DNA from: Bartonella grahamii ATCC 700132
GTDB taxonomy: Bacteria; Pseudomonadota; Alphaproteobacteria; Rhizobiales; Rhizobiaceae
Assembly (NCBI RefSeq): GCF_000518085.1
Contig: NZ_JACX01000007.1
Coordinates: 1 to 64,000, forward strand
Reading direction: 5' to 3'
DNA: 64,000 nucleotides
Position 1 is the first letter of the stretch; every line of letters begins with the position of its first letter. Below are positions 36,272 to 46,368 of this stretch, piece after piece. Below the pieces are notes generated by a model. The model was given only the letters and a program-made list of their open reading frames with translations. It was not told the origin of the DNA and did not search any database. The translations under genes were made by a program, and so were the position numbers.

Positions 36272-37303
36272 TCAAAGAGCATCTTTCACAAGGTTATTGA
36301 TAATATCTTTTACAGTTACATCTTCAGCACGGGCAGAAAAATTAAGAGCCATGCGGTGTTGTAATACGGGATAGGCCAATGATTCAACATCATCAAGTGA
36401 GGGGGCTAAGCGTCCATAATAAAGAGCACGGGCGCGAACACAAAGTGAAAGGGCTTGTGATGCCCGTGGACCAGGTCCCCAAGAAACATAAGTATTAGCA
36501 AGGCTATTGTCTTTATGAGGGCGAGTTGAGCGGACAATTTTTAAAATAGCTTCGATCACATTTTCTGAAAGAGGCATTTTGCGAACGATATTTTGAATTT
36601 TTTGCAATTTTTTGGCGGACAAAATTGGTTTTGCATTTGATTTCTTTTCTTTTGTTGTTTCTAAAATGATCCGTCGCTCTGTTGTGAGGTCAGGATAGTC
36701 AATATCGATTTGCATCAAAAAGCGATCCAGTTGTGCTTCAGGAAGTGGATAGGTCCCTTCTTGTTCGAGAGGATTTTGCGTTGCAAGAACATGAAAAGGT
36801 TGTGGCAAATCATAACGGTTACCTGCAACAGTAACATGATATTCTTGCATAGCTTGTAAAAGGGCTGACTGTGTCCGTGGAGAAGCACGATTGATTTCAT
36901 CGGCCATGAGAAGTTGCGTGAAAATAGGACCTTGAATGTATCGAAAAGAACGTTTACCGTCTTTATCGGAATCCATAATTTCAGAACCAATAATATCCGA
37001 TGGCATTAAGTCAGGAGTAAATTGGATGCGTTTTTCATCAAGTCCTAAGACTGTTCCCAATGTTTCAACAAGACGTGTTTTTGCAAGTCCTGGAGCACCG
37101 ACAAGAAGGGCGTGACCACCAGCAAAAATAGCGATTAAAGCATATTCGATTACCTGACTTTGCCCAAAAATAACTTTGTCAATTTCTTGTTGTAAAATAT
37201 CCAATTCTTTGTGTGCCGTATCAATATCATCAATAATGACTTGAGCATCATGATTGATATTGACCTTTTTTACAGAATTGGATGATGGATCATGTTGACT
37301 CAT
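36272..37303 (-). CDS. MoxR-family AAA+ ATPase
   Basis: A 343-residue AAA+ chaperone-like ATPase with Walker A GAPGLAKTRLVET, Walker B LLMADEINRASPRTQSALLQAMQE, sensor LATQNPLEQEGTYPLPEAQLDRF and a C-terminal lid. MoxR proteins remodel or insert metal cofactors into partner complexes together with vWA proteins. First gene of the four-gene operon running to 30472. Confidence 0.9.
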   Translation of the reverse strand: MSQHDPSSNSVKKVNINHDAQVIIDDIDTAHKELDILQQEIDKVIFGQSQVIEYALIAIFAGGHALLVGAPGLAKTRLVETLGTVLGLDEKRIQFTPDLMPSDIIGSEIMDSDKDGKRSFRYIQGPIFTQLLMADEINRASPRTQSALLQAMQEYHVTVAGNRYDLPQPFHVLATQNPLEQEGTYPLPEAQLDRFLMQIDIDYPDLTTERRIILETTKEKKSNAKPILSAKKLQKIQNIVRKMPLSENVIEAILKIVRSTRPHKDNSLANTYVSWGPGPRASQALSLCVRARALYYGRLAPSLDDVESLAYPVLQHRMALNFSARAEDVTVKDIINNLVKDAL

Positions 37304-37551
37304 ATTTCTTCCTTAAGGCGTTTGTCGCAAAAATGGTAATTTTCTCTGCATGATAATGGATATCTTATTGTTTGTAACAGAAAATGAGAAGAAATGAAGT
37401 ATCATATGCCATTTTTTTCATATTCGTATACAAGAAGAGAAAAGTTTTTTTGGAAGGAATAGACGTGTTTTATAAGGGATGTCTTAAAAATTTTGTTGTA
37501 TGAAGAGAGATCTTTAAAGCAATGAAGACAACTTTTTTGAAAGGTTAAAGG

Positions 37552-38808
37552 GTGAATATAAGACAGGATTTCAAACAGGTTGCGTGGTTACAACAAAAGG
37601 ATATCCAAACACTTCTTCGTGTTTTGTCTTTGGAGGGAGAAGAGGCGCGTATCGTAGGGGGAGCAGTGCGCAATCAACTGCTAGGGCAGCCTATTAGTGA
37701 TATTGATATTGCAACAACCTGTTTGCCGCAACAGGTTATTGCACGTGTAGAAGAAGCAGGATTTAAAGCTATTCCTACAGGGATTGCTTTTGGTACAATA
37801 ACAGTAGTTGCTCATTCATGTTCTTATGAGGTTACAACGCTTCGCTGCGATATTGAAACAGATGGTCGTCATGCAAAAGTGGCATTTGGTCGTGATTGGA
37901 AAAAAGATGCTGAACGGCGGGATTTTACGATAAATGCGCTTTATTGTGATGCTGCTGGCAATCTTTATGATGATGTGGGAGGTTTGAGTGATATTGCTAG
38001 CCGAACAGTTCGTTTTATTGGGATTGCAGAAGATCGTATTTGCGAAGATTATTTGCGTATTTTACGTTTTTTTCGCTTTTTTGCATGGTATGGAGCAGGG
38101 CGACCTGATGTACAAGGATTGAAGGCATGTGTTAGTTTAAAACACGGTTTAAAAAAACTTTCTTCTGAACGTATTTGGGCAGAAATGAAAAAGCTTCTTG
38201 CGGCGTTTGATCCAACGCGTGCTCTTTTATGGATGCGACAAAGCAGAATTTTGGCACTCATTTTTCCTGAAACAGAACGATGGGGTATTGATGCAATTCA
38301 CGCATTGGTGAAGACAGAACAGGCTCTTGGTTGGAAAGTTGATCCATTGTTACGGCTAGAAAGCCTTCTTCCTCCTGACCCCATACGTCTTCATGAAATG
38401 GCACAGCGCTTGCATTTTTCCCATAAAGAAACAACACGATTAAAAGAATGGGCAGAGTTAGAAATAATAAACCAAAACTGTTCTGATCATTTTGTGCAAA
38501 AACTGATTTATTTTCATGGACGACAGCCAGTTTTAGATCAATTATCGTTGTCTGTCGCTGCATCACATCTCGATAACCTGGAAAAAAGTGATGCTTTGCA
38601 AAAAGCAGAGGATTATGTCAAGCTTTATCAGCTTGCCAAAAAATGGCAGATTCCAACTTTTCCCATTAATGGTAACGATTTAATAAAGAAAGGTTTTGCT
38701 AAAGGTGTGCTTTTAGGAAAAAAGCTTAAAGAGTTAGAAATGATATGGGTCGAAAGCGGATTTTTAATGGATCGTCATGCATTATTAGAAAAAATTGAAT
38801 TATTATAA
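37552..38808 (+). CDS. cca: CCA-adding tRNA nucleotidyltransferase / poly(A) polymerase family
   Basis: A 418-residue class II nucleotidyltransferase that adds or repairs the tRNA 3' CCA end. Active-site GGAVRNQLLGQPISDIDIAT carries the two metal-binding Asp of DxD; RRDFTINALYCD, EDYLRILRFFRF and the neck domain follow. The start is GTG at 37552. Divergent from the moxR operon. In other rhizobia a Nudix gene lies between moxR and this gene; here only 248 bp separate them. Confidence 0.88.
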   Translation: MNIRQDFKQVAWLQQKDIQTLLRVLSLEGEEARIVGGAVRNQLLGQPISDIDIATTCLPQQVIARVEEAGFKAIPTGIAFGTITVVAHSCSYEVTTLRCDIETDGRHAKVAFGRDWKKDAERRDFTINALYCDAAGNLYDDVGGLSDIASRTVRFIGIAEDRICEDYLRILRFFRFFAWYGAGRPDVQGLKACVSLKHGLKKLSSERIWAEMKKLLAAFDPTRALLWMRQSRILALIFPETERWGIDAIHALVKTEQALGWKVDPLLRLESLLPPDPIRLHEMAQRLHFSHKETTRLKEWAELEIINQNCSDHFVQKLIYFHGRQPVLDQLSLSVAASHLDNLEKSDALQKAEDYVKLYQLAKKWQIPTFPINGNDLIKKGFAKGVLLGKKLKELEMIWVESGFLMDRHALLEKIELL

Positions 38809-38839
38809 TAATAATTCATTATTCGTCATGTGAAACAAG

Positions 38840-39175
38840 AGCTCCGAATATTGTAAGGTTATTTCAAACCTGTTCATATTACATAAATCCAAATTATAGC
38901 CTTACACGTTACAAGTGGGGAAGCCGTGTGAGGAAAAATGATTATAGAGAGAAAAAATGTCTTTTATGAACCATCTCCAAGATAAGGATTCTCGAAAGTG
39001 AAAACGAATAAAGAGAATAATGATAGCGGTTTGCACTTTGTATGAGCATAAAGAGGGGGATGTCCAATGGATTTTTACTATGAGGAGTACTTAATTATTC
39101 ATAGGTGGTGATGTGAAATGGATGTGATGGGCATTAAGAAATGTTTATTTTATCAGCACCTGATTGTTGGAAAAT
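38840..39175 (+). pseudogene. Second decayed integrase fragment
   Basis: No open frame survives, but broken reading of the plus strand gives DNDSGLHFV, then FYYEEYLIIHRW, CEMDVMGIKKC, which lines up with the integrase arm domain seen at 27463-27732 (YIIHR, EMDLGALKD). The DNA stretch with TTATGAACCATCTC (about 38963-38977) also matches that locus, and the two share blocks upstream. It contains several stop codons and is beyond function. The rest of the 38809-39402 gap shows nothing else. Confidence 0.45.
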
Positions 39176-39402
39176 GATAAGTGTTATACGCTCTAACTAT
39201 TCTTTATATGTTGTATATTGTTTTTCGTGATAATTTATGAGTTTTTATAGGCATTCTGTAAGTTATTCCAAAAGTATTATTGAACTTTATGCGCTTTTAA
39301 TTACTCATTATATTCTATAAAAAAGATTTTTTTAATTATTTAAAACCATATTTCATGCATTTTTATTGTTTTATTAATTATTTTAATGGAATTGTTGTGT
39401 TT

Positions 39403-39879
39403 TTATAGATTACAGTTTCTTTCATGATAACCAATTTGGCGTAATGCTTCTCCCGTTGTTATGGCTACGCACATGGCGAGATTTAGAGAGCGTGCCTGTG
39501 GTTGCATGGGAATTTTCAATGTGTAATCGGCAGCTTCATGAACATAATCGGGAACCCCAGCTGTTTCACGACCAAAAAGTAAAACATCATTTTTTTGATA
39601 GCATATCTGCGTATAGCATGTTTTTGCTTTTGTACTTAAAAGCAACAGACGGCGGTTAAAGTGTTTCATGGAGCTTATAAAATGTTGCCAATCAATGTGT
39701 CGTTCTAAGGAAGCATATTCGAGATAATCCAATCCTGCGCGTTTGAGATTACGATCCGACAGATTAAAGCCTGCGGGTTCAATAATGTGCACATGTAAAC
39801 CAAAACAAGCGCTAAGACGTAAAATCGTTCCAGTATTACCAGCAATATCAGGTTGGAAAAGAGCTATATGAAGTGTCAT
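39403..39879 (-). CDS. trmL: tRNA (cytidine/uridine-34 2'-O)-methyltransferase TrmL
   Basis: A 158-residue SPOUT methyltransferase from ATG 39879 (MTLHIALFQPDIAGNTG); a longer frame adds 27 residues without homology. Motifs: N-terminal QPDIAGNTGTILRL, motif 2 LLFGRETAGVP and knotted motif 3 IPMQPQARSLNLAMCVAI, which binds S-adenosylmethionine. TrmL methylates the wobble ribose of certain tRNA-Leu. Single gene. Confidence 0.9.
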   Translation of the reverse strand: MTLHIALFQPDIAGNTGTILRLSACFGLHVHIIEPAGFNLSDRNLKRAGLDYLEYASLERHIDWQHFISSMKHFNRRLLLLSTKAKTCYTQICYQKNDVLLFGRETAGVPDYVHEAADYTLKIPMQPQARSLNLAMCVAITTGEALRQIGYHERNCNL

Positions 39880-40608
39880 GTTCTCTGTAATATGATTTTT
39901 CTTTCGACTTTGTAAAGAAGCGTTACAATTTATTCGAAAAATATGCTTTGAGAAATACATGTTTTTTTACGTTTAATTTTTATTCACTTCAAATTTCAGG
40001 GAAAAATTTATGTACACAGGTTTGTTTGGGATAAGAGAGAATCTCCCTATTAGGAACTTCCTTTATATTGAGCGATACATAAAATGGATTGGCTCATTAT
40101 GTTGAAAAGTGGGATATTTAATGAGGTTAGATCATCCATTTTAATGAAAATCAACAAAATATGCTTTTTATGCAAAAGCAGAAGCGGAAAAAATACTCAT
40201 TCAACCAGTTGGAATTGAGGGAGGGAGAGATGCTGTAAATGTGTTAAAGAAATAACCGATAAGCTCAACTTATTTACTGAGATCTGGTCATAATAAGACT
40301 ATGTTTCTTTCTTTAGGAGTGTTTATTTACACGCTATTTCCGTTTTTTACAGGCGGGGGAGTAATTTTGATTGATTAATATGAATAGGTTTGAAATGAAA
40401 GAAACTTACGGTGTTTCAGGATTTCATTCACTCTGTAAAACGATGAATTATCATTATAAAACAGTTTTTTGTATAGACCATACAAATGGCAGAAGTTTTT
40501 TTACGGGGATGTTTTTATGGTTGATGCAACTGAGTGATCAAGCATTGTACAATGGGAGAGGGTATGGTAGAAGAATGTTTTAGCAAATAGTCTCTTTAAG
40601 TTAAGGCC
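39880..40608. other. Gap of about 730 bp before petA
   Basis: AT-rich. A 36-codon open stretch ending in TAA at 40253-40255 (KYAFYAKAEAEKILIQP, then GIEGGRDAVNVLKK) looks like the tail of a lost gene. A 70-codon frame at 40371-40583 has no homology and weak context, and I do not call it. The petA promoter must lie in the last 200 bp. Confidence 0.35.
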
Positions 40609-41157
40609 ATGGGTGAGCAAACGAGGCGGGATTTTCTGTTTTTGGTAACAGCTGTTGCAGGAGCAGTTGGAATGGGAGCGGTTGCGTGGCCTTTTATCCG
40701 TCAGTTGCGTCCAGATGAAGCTGTTTTGGCATCTTCCTCTGTTGAGGTTGATCTTTCTGGTATTGAAGAGGGGATGTCGGTGACGGTAAAGTGGCGAGGA
40801 CAGCCTGTTGTTATTCGAAATCGTACGACAAAAGAAATTGCTGATGCGCGCGCTACTGAATTGAGTCTTCTAAAAGATCGTCAAGCGCGCAATCCTAATC
40901 TTGAAGGTGAAAAAGAAGCAACAGATTTTGCGCGTTCAGCAGGTAAAGGACGTGAAAATTGGCTTATTGTTATTAATCTTTGTACTCATCTAGGCTGTGT
41001 AACACTTGGGAAGTCGGGTAAATTTGGAGGCTGGTTGTGTCCCTGTCATGGGTCTGTTTATGATACCGCTGGAAGAGTGCGGTCAGGTCCAGCTAACTAT
41101 AATTTGGCTATTCCACCTTACCAATTTCTTTCTGATACTTTGCTCAAAATAGGATAA
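40609..41157 (+). CDS. petA: Rieske iron-sulfur subunit of cytochrome bc1
   Basis: A 182-residue subunit that takes electrons from ubiquinol and passes them to cytochrome c1. TRRDFLF near the start is the twin-arginine signal/anchor motif, followed by the membrane helix (residues about 10-30). Cluster ligands: CTHLGC (Cys125, His127) and CPCHGS (Cys144, His147); Cys130 and Cys146 form the disulphide. First gene of petABC; petB starts 5 nt after the stop. Confidence 0.95.
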   Translation: MGEQTRRDFLFLVTAVAGAVGMGAVAWPFIRQLRPDEAVLASSSVEVDLSGIEEGMSVTVKWRGQPVVIRNRTTKEIADARATELSLLKDRQARNPNLEGEKEATDFARSAGKGRENWLIVINLCTHLGCVTLGKSGKFGGWLCPCHGSVYDTAGRVRSGPANYNLAIPPYQFLSDTLLKIG

Positions 41158-41161
41158 GGTT

Positions 41162-42418
41162 ATGACAAGGTTTCCTCCTTATTATCCTAAAAATGCTCTT
41201 GCTCGTTGGTTTGATAAGCGTTTTCCTCTTCCTCGTTTTTTTTATAATACATTTGTGATTTTTCCTGTTCCGCGTAATCTTAATTACTTTTACACATTTG
41301 GCGGTATTTTGACCATTATGCTTTTATCACAGCTCTTGACTGGTATTGTCTTGGCTATGCATTATGTTCCAGATATTCATTTGGCTTTTGAAACTAGTGA
41401 ACGATTTCGGCGTGAAGGGCAGTTTGGTTGGCTTTTTCGTCCATGGCATTCTGTAGGCTCTTCGTTTTTTTTTATTGCTGTTTATATCCATTTGGCACGT
41501 GGACTTTATTATGGTTCTTATAAAAATATGCGAGAAATGGTGTGGGTTACAGGTATTTTTATTTATATCATCATGATGGCAATAGCATTTTTTGGTTATG
41601 TGCTTGTTTGGGGGATGATGTCTATTTCAGCGGCTTCAGTGATTGCAGGGCTTTTAAAAACAATACCTTTGGTGGGGACATGGTTACATGAGACACTTCT
41701 GGGTGATTATGGCGTAGGACAACCAACGTTGAATCGTTTTTATGTTTTCCATTATGTTTTATCATTTGTTTTGCTTCTTTTTGTGGGGCTGCATATTTGG
41801 GCAATCCATTGTGTCGGGCAAGGTAATCCAACGGGTCTTGCTATACAATCAGATAAGGAAACGGTTCCATTTGCACCTTATGCGCTTATCAAAGATATTT
41901 TTGCTATTACTGTTTTTCTGATCTTCTTTGCCTGGTTTTTGTTTTATATGCCCGATTATATGGGGCAGGCTGAAAATTATAATGTGGCAGATCCTTTAAA
42001 AGCACCTCTTCGTGTGGTTCCAGAATGGTATTTTTTGCCTTTTTATGCGATACTTCGCGTTATAACTTTTGATATTGGTATTTTCCCTTCAACTTTTGTG
42101 GGCTTTGTTTTATTCGTCAGTTCGATTTGCATTTTAATTTTTGTGCCATGGTTAGACCGCTCTAAAATATGTTCAGCAAGATATCGACCTGTTTATAAAA
42201 TTTTCTTTTGGGCGTTGGTTATTGATGTCGTTTTCCTTGGTTGGTTGGGGTCAAGAGAAATAAATGACAAAATCCTTTTATGGACGCAATTGGCTACGGT
42301 TTATTATTTTATATTCTTTTTGGTTATTTTGCCGACTTTGCCAGCCTTTGAAAAAAAATGTTCTCTTCCTTCTTCAATTATGCAAGATTTGAAACAGAAA
42401 AAAAAGAGACTATGGTAA
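41162..42418 (+). CDS. petB: Cytochrome b subunit of cytochrome bc1
   Basis: A 418-residue polytopic protein with eight membrane helices, the two-heme b core (HSVGSSFFFIAVYIHLARGLYYGSYK; FYVFHYVLSFVLLLFVGLHIWAIH with paired His) and the Qo-site PEWY motif (VVPEWYFLPFYAILR). Length is normal. The last seven bases overlap the start of petC. Confidence 0.95.
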   Translation: MTRFPPYYPKNALARWFDKRFPLPRFFYNTFVIFPVPRNLNYFYTFGGILTIMLLSQLLTGIVLAMHYVPDIHLAFETSERFRREGQFGWLFRPWHSVGSSFFFIAVYIHLARGLYYGSYKNMREMVWVTGIFIYIIMMAIAFFGYVLVWGMMSISAASVIAGLLKTIPLVGTWLHETLLGDYGVGQPTLNRFYVFHYVLSFVLLLFVGLHIWAIHCVGQGNPTGLAIQSDKETVPFAPYALIKDIFAITVFLIFFAWFLFYMPDYMGQAENYNVADPLKAPLRVVPEWYFLPFYAILRVITFDIGIFPSTFVGFVLFVSSICILIFVPWLDRSKICSARYRPVYKIFFWALVIDVVFLGWLGSREINDKILLWTQLATVYYFIFFLVILPTLPAFEKKCSLPSSIMQDLKQKKKRLW

Positions 42419-43305
42419 ATGTTTTTGTCGGATTGATTGTTATCGTTGCTATGAGCTTTTCTGCTCAGAGTTTAGCGAGAGATACCTCTGATCAGGAGGA
42501 GGAATTTACTTCTTTTCCTTTAAGGATTCCTAAAAAACAAGAATGGAGTTTTTCAGGTCCATTTGGGCTTTATGATAAGGCGCAATTGAAGCGTGGATTA
42601 AAGGTTTATAAACAAGTTTGTTCCAGCTGCCATGGGCTAAAATATGTGGCTTTTCGCAATTTAAAAGCTCTTGGGTATGATCAAGAACAGATTAAAGCTT
42701 TGGCGGGGCAATATGAAGTGCGCGATGGTCCTAATCGAGAAGGAAAATTTTTTAAACGTGCTGGGGTTGCAACGGATTATTTCCCTTCTCCCTTTGCACA
42801 TGAAGAAGAAGCAAGATTTATTTTGAATAGTGCTTATCCTCCAGATTTGTCATTGATGGCACGTGCACGTGGTGTATCTTTGCCGTTTCCTGCTTTAATT
42901 ACTGATGTATTATCTCATTATGATACAGCGGGTCCAGATTATATTACAGCTCTTTTAACAGGATATCAGAAGGCGCCAGAAAATATGAAAATTGCTGAGG
43001 GTTATTGGTATAATCCTTATTTTATTGCCGGTAATTCTTTAACTATGGCTCCTCCTTTGAGTGATGGTATGGTTGCTTATGAAGATGGAACCCCAGAAAT
43101 CATTGAACATTACGCGCGCGATGTTTCTGCTTTTTTGATGTGGGCTGCCGATCCTCATATGGAAATTCGTAAAAAAACTGGTTTTCGTGTTATTTTATTT
43201 TTAATCGTTTTTGCAGGGCTTGTTTATATTTTAAAAAATCGTATTTGGTGTGGTTTAGAAGAAGAGTTAGAGAAAGAAACAAAAGACGAAATAAAGAGAA
43301 AATGA
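42412..43305 (+). CDS. petC: Cytochrome c1 subunit of cytochrome bc1
   Basis: About 297 residues from ATG 42412 (MVNVFVGL); a longer frame begins inside petB at 42358 but lacks a signal-like start. Signal peptide to about residue 22, heme c motif CSSCH (Cys70, Cys73, His74), axial Met in NSLTMAPPLSDGMV, and a C-terminal membrane anchor (VILFLIVFAGLVYIL). The heme is attached by the Ccm proteins encoded at 14.9-18.9 kb. The gene overlaps petB by 7 bp. Confidence 0.93.
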   Translation: MVNVFVGLIVIVAMSFSAQSLARDTSDQEEEFTSFPLRIPKKQEWSFSGPFGLYDKAQLKRGLKVYKQVCSSCHGLKYVAFRNLKALGYDQEQIKALAGQYEVRDGPNREGKFFKRAGVATDYFPSPFAHEEEARFILNSAYPPDLSLMARARGVSLPFPALITDVLSHYDTAGPDYITALLTGYQKAPENMKIAEGYWYNPYFIAGNSLTMAPPLSDGMVAYEDGTPEIIEHYARDVSAFLMWAADPHMEIRKKTGFRVILFLIVFAGLVYILKNRIWCGLEEELEKETKDEIKRK

Positions 43306-43418
43306 TAAAGCGACAAGGCTTGAAAGAGCATAGAGTATAAAGAGCATAAGGAACAAATCTGTTTATGATGCATTGAGGTTTTATAAAGTAAAAGCAAAGT
43401 AAAAACGGAGATGTTAAA

Positions 43419-43859
43419 ATGAAAAAAATTGCATGTACTACTCTTATGTCAATTTTGATGGTTTCTAGTACTTACGCCCAGTCTTTTGAAGTGCCTTCAA
43501 AACCTGAAATGATCTCTTCGACGGGTATTGTACAGGTGGGGGTAGATAAGTCTGTGCGTTATGTGACACCTTTAGCAACGGATTTTGTTGCTTCCAGCCT
43601 TATAGGCGCCAATGTATATAATATAGAAGATGAAAATATTGGTGAAGTGAAAGATATTATTTTACGTGAAAATAATATTGCAGGGTTTGTTGTTGCTGTT
43701 GGTGGTTTTCTTGGCATAGGTGAGAGTTATGTGGTCGTTTCTCCAGAAACAATCCAGATGACAAATGATTATGGTAAATGGAAACTCATTACAAATGCGA
43801 CAAAGGATTCTTTAAAGGACGCTCCAACATTTAAATACGAAGGGCGTTGGACGCGCTAA
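43419..43859 (+). CDS. Secreted PRC-barrel domain protein
   Basis: A 146-residue protein with a signal peptide (cleavage after TYA, residue 20) and a PRC-barrel domain (SLIGANVYNIEDENIGEVKDIILRENNIAGFVVAVGGFLGIGE). Such exported PRC-barrel proteins are common in rhizobia; no activity is known. GGAGATG precedes the ATG. It has its own terminator. Confidence 0.8.
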   Translation: MKKIACTTLMSILMVSSTYAQSFEVPSKPEMISSTGIVQVGVDKSVRYVTPLATDFVASSLIGANVYNIEDENIGEVKDIILRENNIAGFVVAVGGFLGIGESYVVVSPETIQMTNDYGKWKLITNATKDSLKDAPTFKYEGRWTR

Positions 43860-43890
43860 TTTTATATTCCCATTCTTTAATGGATAAAAC

Positions 43891-43927
43891 TGTTGCTATC
43901 ATAATAATATGCTAGCAACATTTTTTT
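43891..43927 (+). terminator. Rho-independent terminator after the PRC-barrel gene
   Basis: An 8-bp stem (TGTTGCTA at 43891-43898 with TAGCAACA at 43913-43920), a 14-nt loop, and a run of seven T (43921-43927). It may also serve the convergent ychF gene, which ends at 44016. Confidence 0.8.
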
Positions 43928-44015
43928 GTTCAAAAAATTCTTGGGAGCTTTTGCGACAAGATTCCAAGGCCTATTACAAAGTTTTCAAGATAAACTATTA
44001 AGACAGAGTGAAGAT

Positions 44016-45119
44016 TTAAGTATTATGTTTAAATAACATGACATCGCCATCTTGCACAATGTATTCTTTTCCTTCATCGCGGGCTTTTCCTGCTTCTTTT
44101 GCACCGCTTTCTCCACCCAGAGCAATATAGTCATTGTAGCTGATGGTTTGGGCACGAATGAAACCGCGCTCAAAATCTGAGTGAATAACGCCAGCTGCTT
44201 GGGGAGCTTTTGTACCACGCGTAATTGTCCATGCTCGTGTTTCCTTAGGCCCACAGGTGAAGTAAGTAATGAGATCAAGTAAATGGTAACCAGCACGAAT
44301 AAGGCGATTTAAACTTGGTTCAAAGAGTCCTAGAGCATTGAGATATTCTGATGCTTCAGCATCACTCAGTTGTGTGATTTCCGCTTCGATAGAAGCAGAA
44401 ATGATAATGCTTTGCGCATTTTGCTCTGTTGCCATTTTTTCAACTGTTTGGGTAAAGCTATTTCCATGAGCGGCGTCATTTTCGCTTACGTTACAAACAT
44501 AAAGTACAGGCTTGGAGGTTAAAAGATTTAAACTCTTAAGAATGTGGTGTTCATCGGAAGAGATATCTTTGAGTAATAACCGGACAGGGTTTCCCTGTTG
44601 CAGTATGTTTAATGCTTTTTCCATAATGGGTAAAATTGTGAGAGCTTTTTTGTCTTTTCCGGTTGCACGTTTACGGATTTGTACGATTCGTCGCTCAAGG
44701 CTCTCAAGATCGGCAAGCATGAGTTCTGTTTCAACGGTTGTGGCATCAGAAACAGGATCAATACGTCCTTCTACATGGGTAATATCTTCATTTTGAAAAC
44801 AGCGTAAAACGTGAACAATGGCATCGACTTCGCGAATATTGGCTAAAAATTTGTTTCCTAAACCTTCGCCTTTTGAAGCTCCTCGTACAAGCCCCGCAAT
44901 ATCGACGAAGTTAATGCGTGTAGGAATTATTTCTTTTGAACCAGCGATTGATGCAATTTTTTCCATTCGTAAATCTGGAACGGCAACTTCACCGGTATTG
45001 GGTTCAATGGTACAAAAAGGATAATTGGCAGCCTGTGCAGTGGCTGTTTTTGTTAATGCATTAAAAAGAGTTGATTTCCCAACATTAGGTAATCCGACAA
45101 TACCGCATTTAAAGCCCAT
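44016..45119 (-). CDS. ychF: Redox/translation-associated GTPase/ATPase YchF
   Basis: A 367-residue Obg-family P-loop NTPase. Motifs: G1 GLPNVGKST, G2 region NYPFCTIEPN, G3 DIAGLVRGASKGEGLGN, the NVSE in place of NKxD (which explains ATP preference) and the C-terminal TGS domain (LITYFTCGPKETRAWTI, GTKAPQAAGVIHSDFERGFIRA). YchF binds ribosomes and affects oxidative stress responses. Complete. Confidence 0.95.
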   Translation of the reverse strand: MGFKCGIVGLPNVGKSTLFNALTKTATAQAANYPFCTIEPNTGEVAVPDLRMEKIASIAGSKEIIPTRINFVDIAGLVRGASKGEGLGNKFLANIREVDAIVHVLRCFQNEDITHVEGRIDPVSDATTVETELMLADLESLERRIVQIRKRATGKDKKALTILPIMEKALNILQQGNPVRLLLKDISSDEHHILKSLNLLTSKPVLYVCNVSENDAAHGNSFTQTVEKMATEQNAQSIIISASIEAEITQLSDAEASEYLNALGLFEPSLNRLIRAGYHLLDLITYFTCGPKETRAWTITRGTKAPQAAGVIHSDFERGFIRAQTISYNDYIALGGESGAKEAGKARDEGKEYIVQDGDVMLFKHNT

Positions 45120-45383
45120 GAGAGTCTTTCTTTTCTTTTGATTTTATAGTCAAGATAGCTTCTTTTTTATAGCATATTTTCAGAAGAGTTATAGTCTTTG
45201 TGTTGCGATAAGTGAGAAAAAAGTCTAAAGTAACAGATAATCTGCTTTTTTACCTTAGTTCTTCTTATCTTAATGCTCTCCTTAGTCTCAAGGATAAGAA
45301 AACTTCGAATTAATGTTAATAATGTGCTAAGTTTTTCATGGTATGCAAATCTGCATAAATAATTAATCGGAGAAAATAGAAGA

Positions 45384-46127
45384 GTGTTATCTCGTTGTGC
45401 CTTTTTAATTGCAGCACTTTTGGCTTTAGCTGGATGTGCTACACATCAGTCAGATATGTCATCGGTTCCTTTTCAACAAGTTCGATACATTCCACCAGAA
45501 ATACAGGCTTTGTATGGTCCTGTAACGAATGAAACCTATTTGTTACCTGCTGTTGATCTTGCGACAATTGATCCAAAGTTTTGGCGACAAGAAGTGATTT
45601 ATTATACATCTTATCCACCTGGAACATTGGTTGTAGATACGCAAGAGTGTTTTCTTTACCTTATTGGTGAAAATGGAAAGGCTTTACGTTATGGGATTGG
45701 GGTCGGTAAGGAAGGTTTAGCATTTGAAGGTGAAGGGGTTGTACAGCGCAAGCGTCGGTGGCCAAATTGGGCTCCTACTGCAGCTATGATGGCTCGAGAA
45801 CCAGAACGTTATGGTCATCTTGGGAAAGGAATGCCACCAGGACCCGATAATCCATTAGGTGCGCGGGCACTTTATTTGTTCAAAAATGGGAAAGATACAC
45901 TTTTCCGTATTCATGGCTCACACGAATCGTGGTCAATTGGGCGTGCTATTTCAAGTGGGTGTATTCGTTTGCTTAATCAAGATATTATTGATCTTTATGA
46001 TCGTGTTCCCGTTGGTTCGCGTGTTGTGGTCTTACAAAACAATAGGAGTATTCCTACAGTTTATAGTCAACAATCAAATGGCTATGATCCGCTACAGTCG
46101 ACCATTCAGCCAAATGAATTTTTTTAA
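45384..46127 (+). CDS. L,D-transpeptidase (YkuD family) lipoprotein
   Basis: A 247-residue lipoprotein: lipobox LALAGC (Cys18), then the YkuD domain with HGSHESWSIGRAISSGCIRL, containing the His and catalytic Cys. It cross-links peptidoglycan 3-3 or attaches proteins to it in the periplasm. Rhizobia carry many paralogues, so no precise name. Start is GTG at 45384 with CGGAGA upstream. Confidence 0.88.
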   Translation: MLSRCAFLIAALLALAGCATHQSDMSSVPFQQVRYIPPEIQALYGPVTNETYLLPAVDLATIDPKFWRQEVIYYTSYPPGTLVVDTQECFLYLIGENGKALRYGIGVGKEGLAFEGEGVVQRKRRWPNWAPTAAMMAREPERYGHLGKGMPPGPDNPLGARALYLFKNGKDTLFRIHGSHESWSIGRAISSGCIRLLNQDIIDLYDRVPVGSRVVVLQNNRSIPTVYSQQSNGYDPLQSTIQPNEFF

Positions 46128-46368
46128 TTTGGGGGAGAATATTGGAGAGAGCCGTTTGAGTATTTTGGTTTGCTGTTCAATCTTCTCTTTCTCTCAAAAG
46201 AGAATATAAGCCTTTCTTTTTCAAAAGTGTCTACAAGCTTGTATTCTTATTTTTTTCTATCTTCTCAGGTTGCCAACAGATTTTGCCTTTGAGAAAGTGT
46301 ATAAGAGGCATTTTTTTCTTTTTTCAAGAGTTCTTATTCATATGCTTCACGCGACTGTGATACGCAAG

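Noticed and set aside
40371-40583. 70-codon frame just before petA
   Set aside because: No recognisable domain, weak start context, and it lies in the probable petA promoter region.
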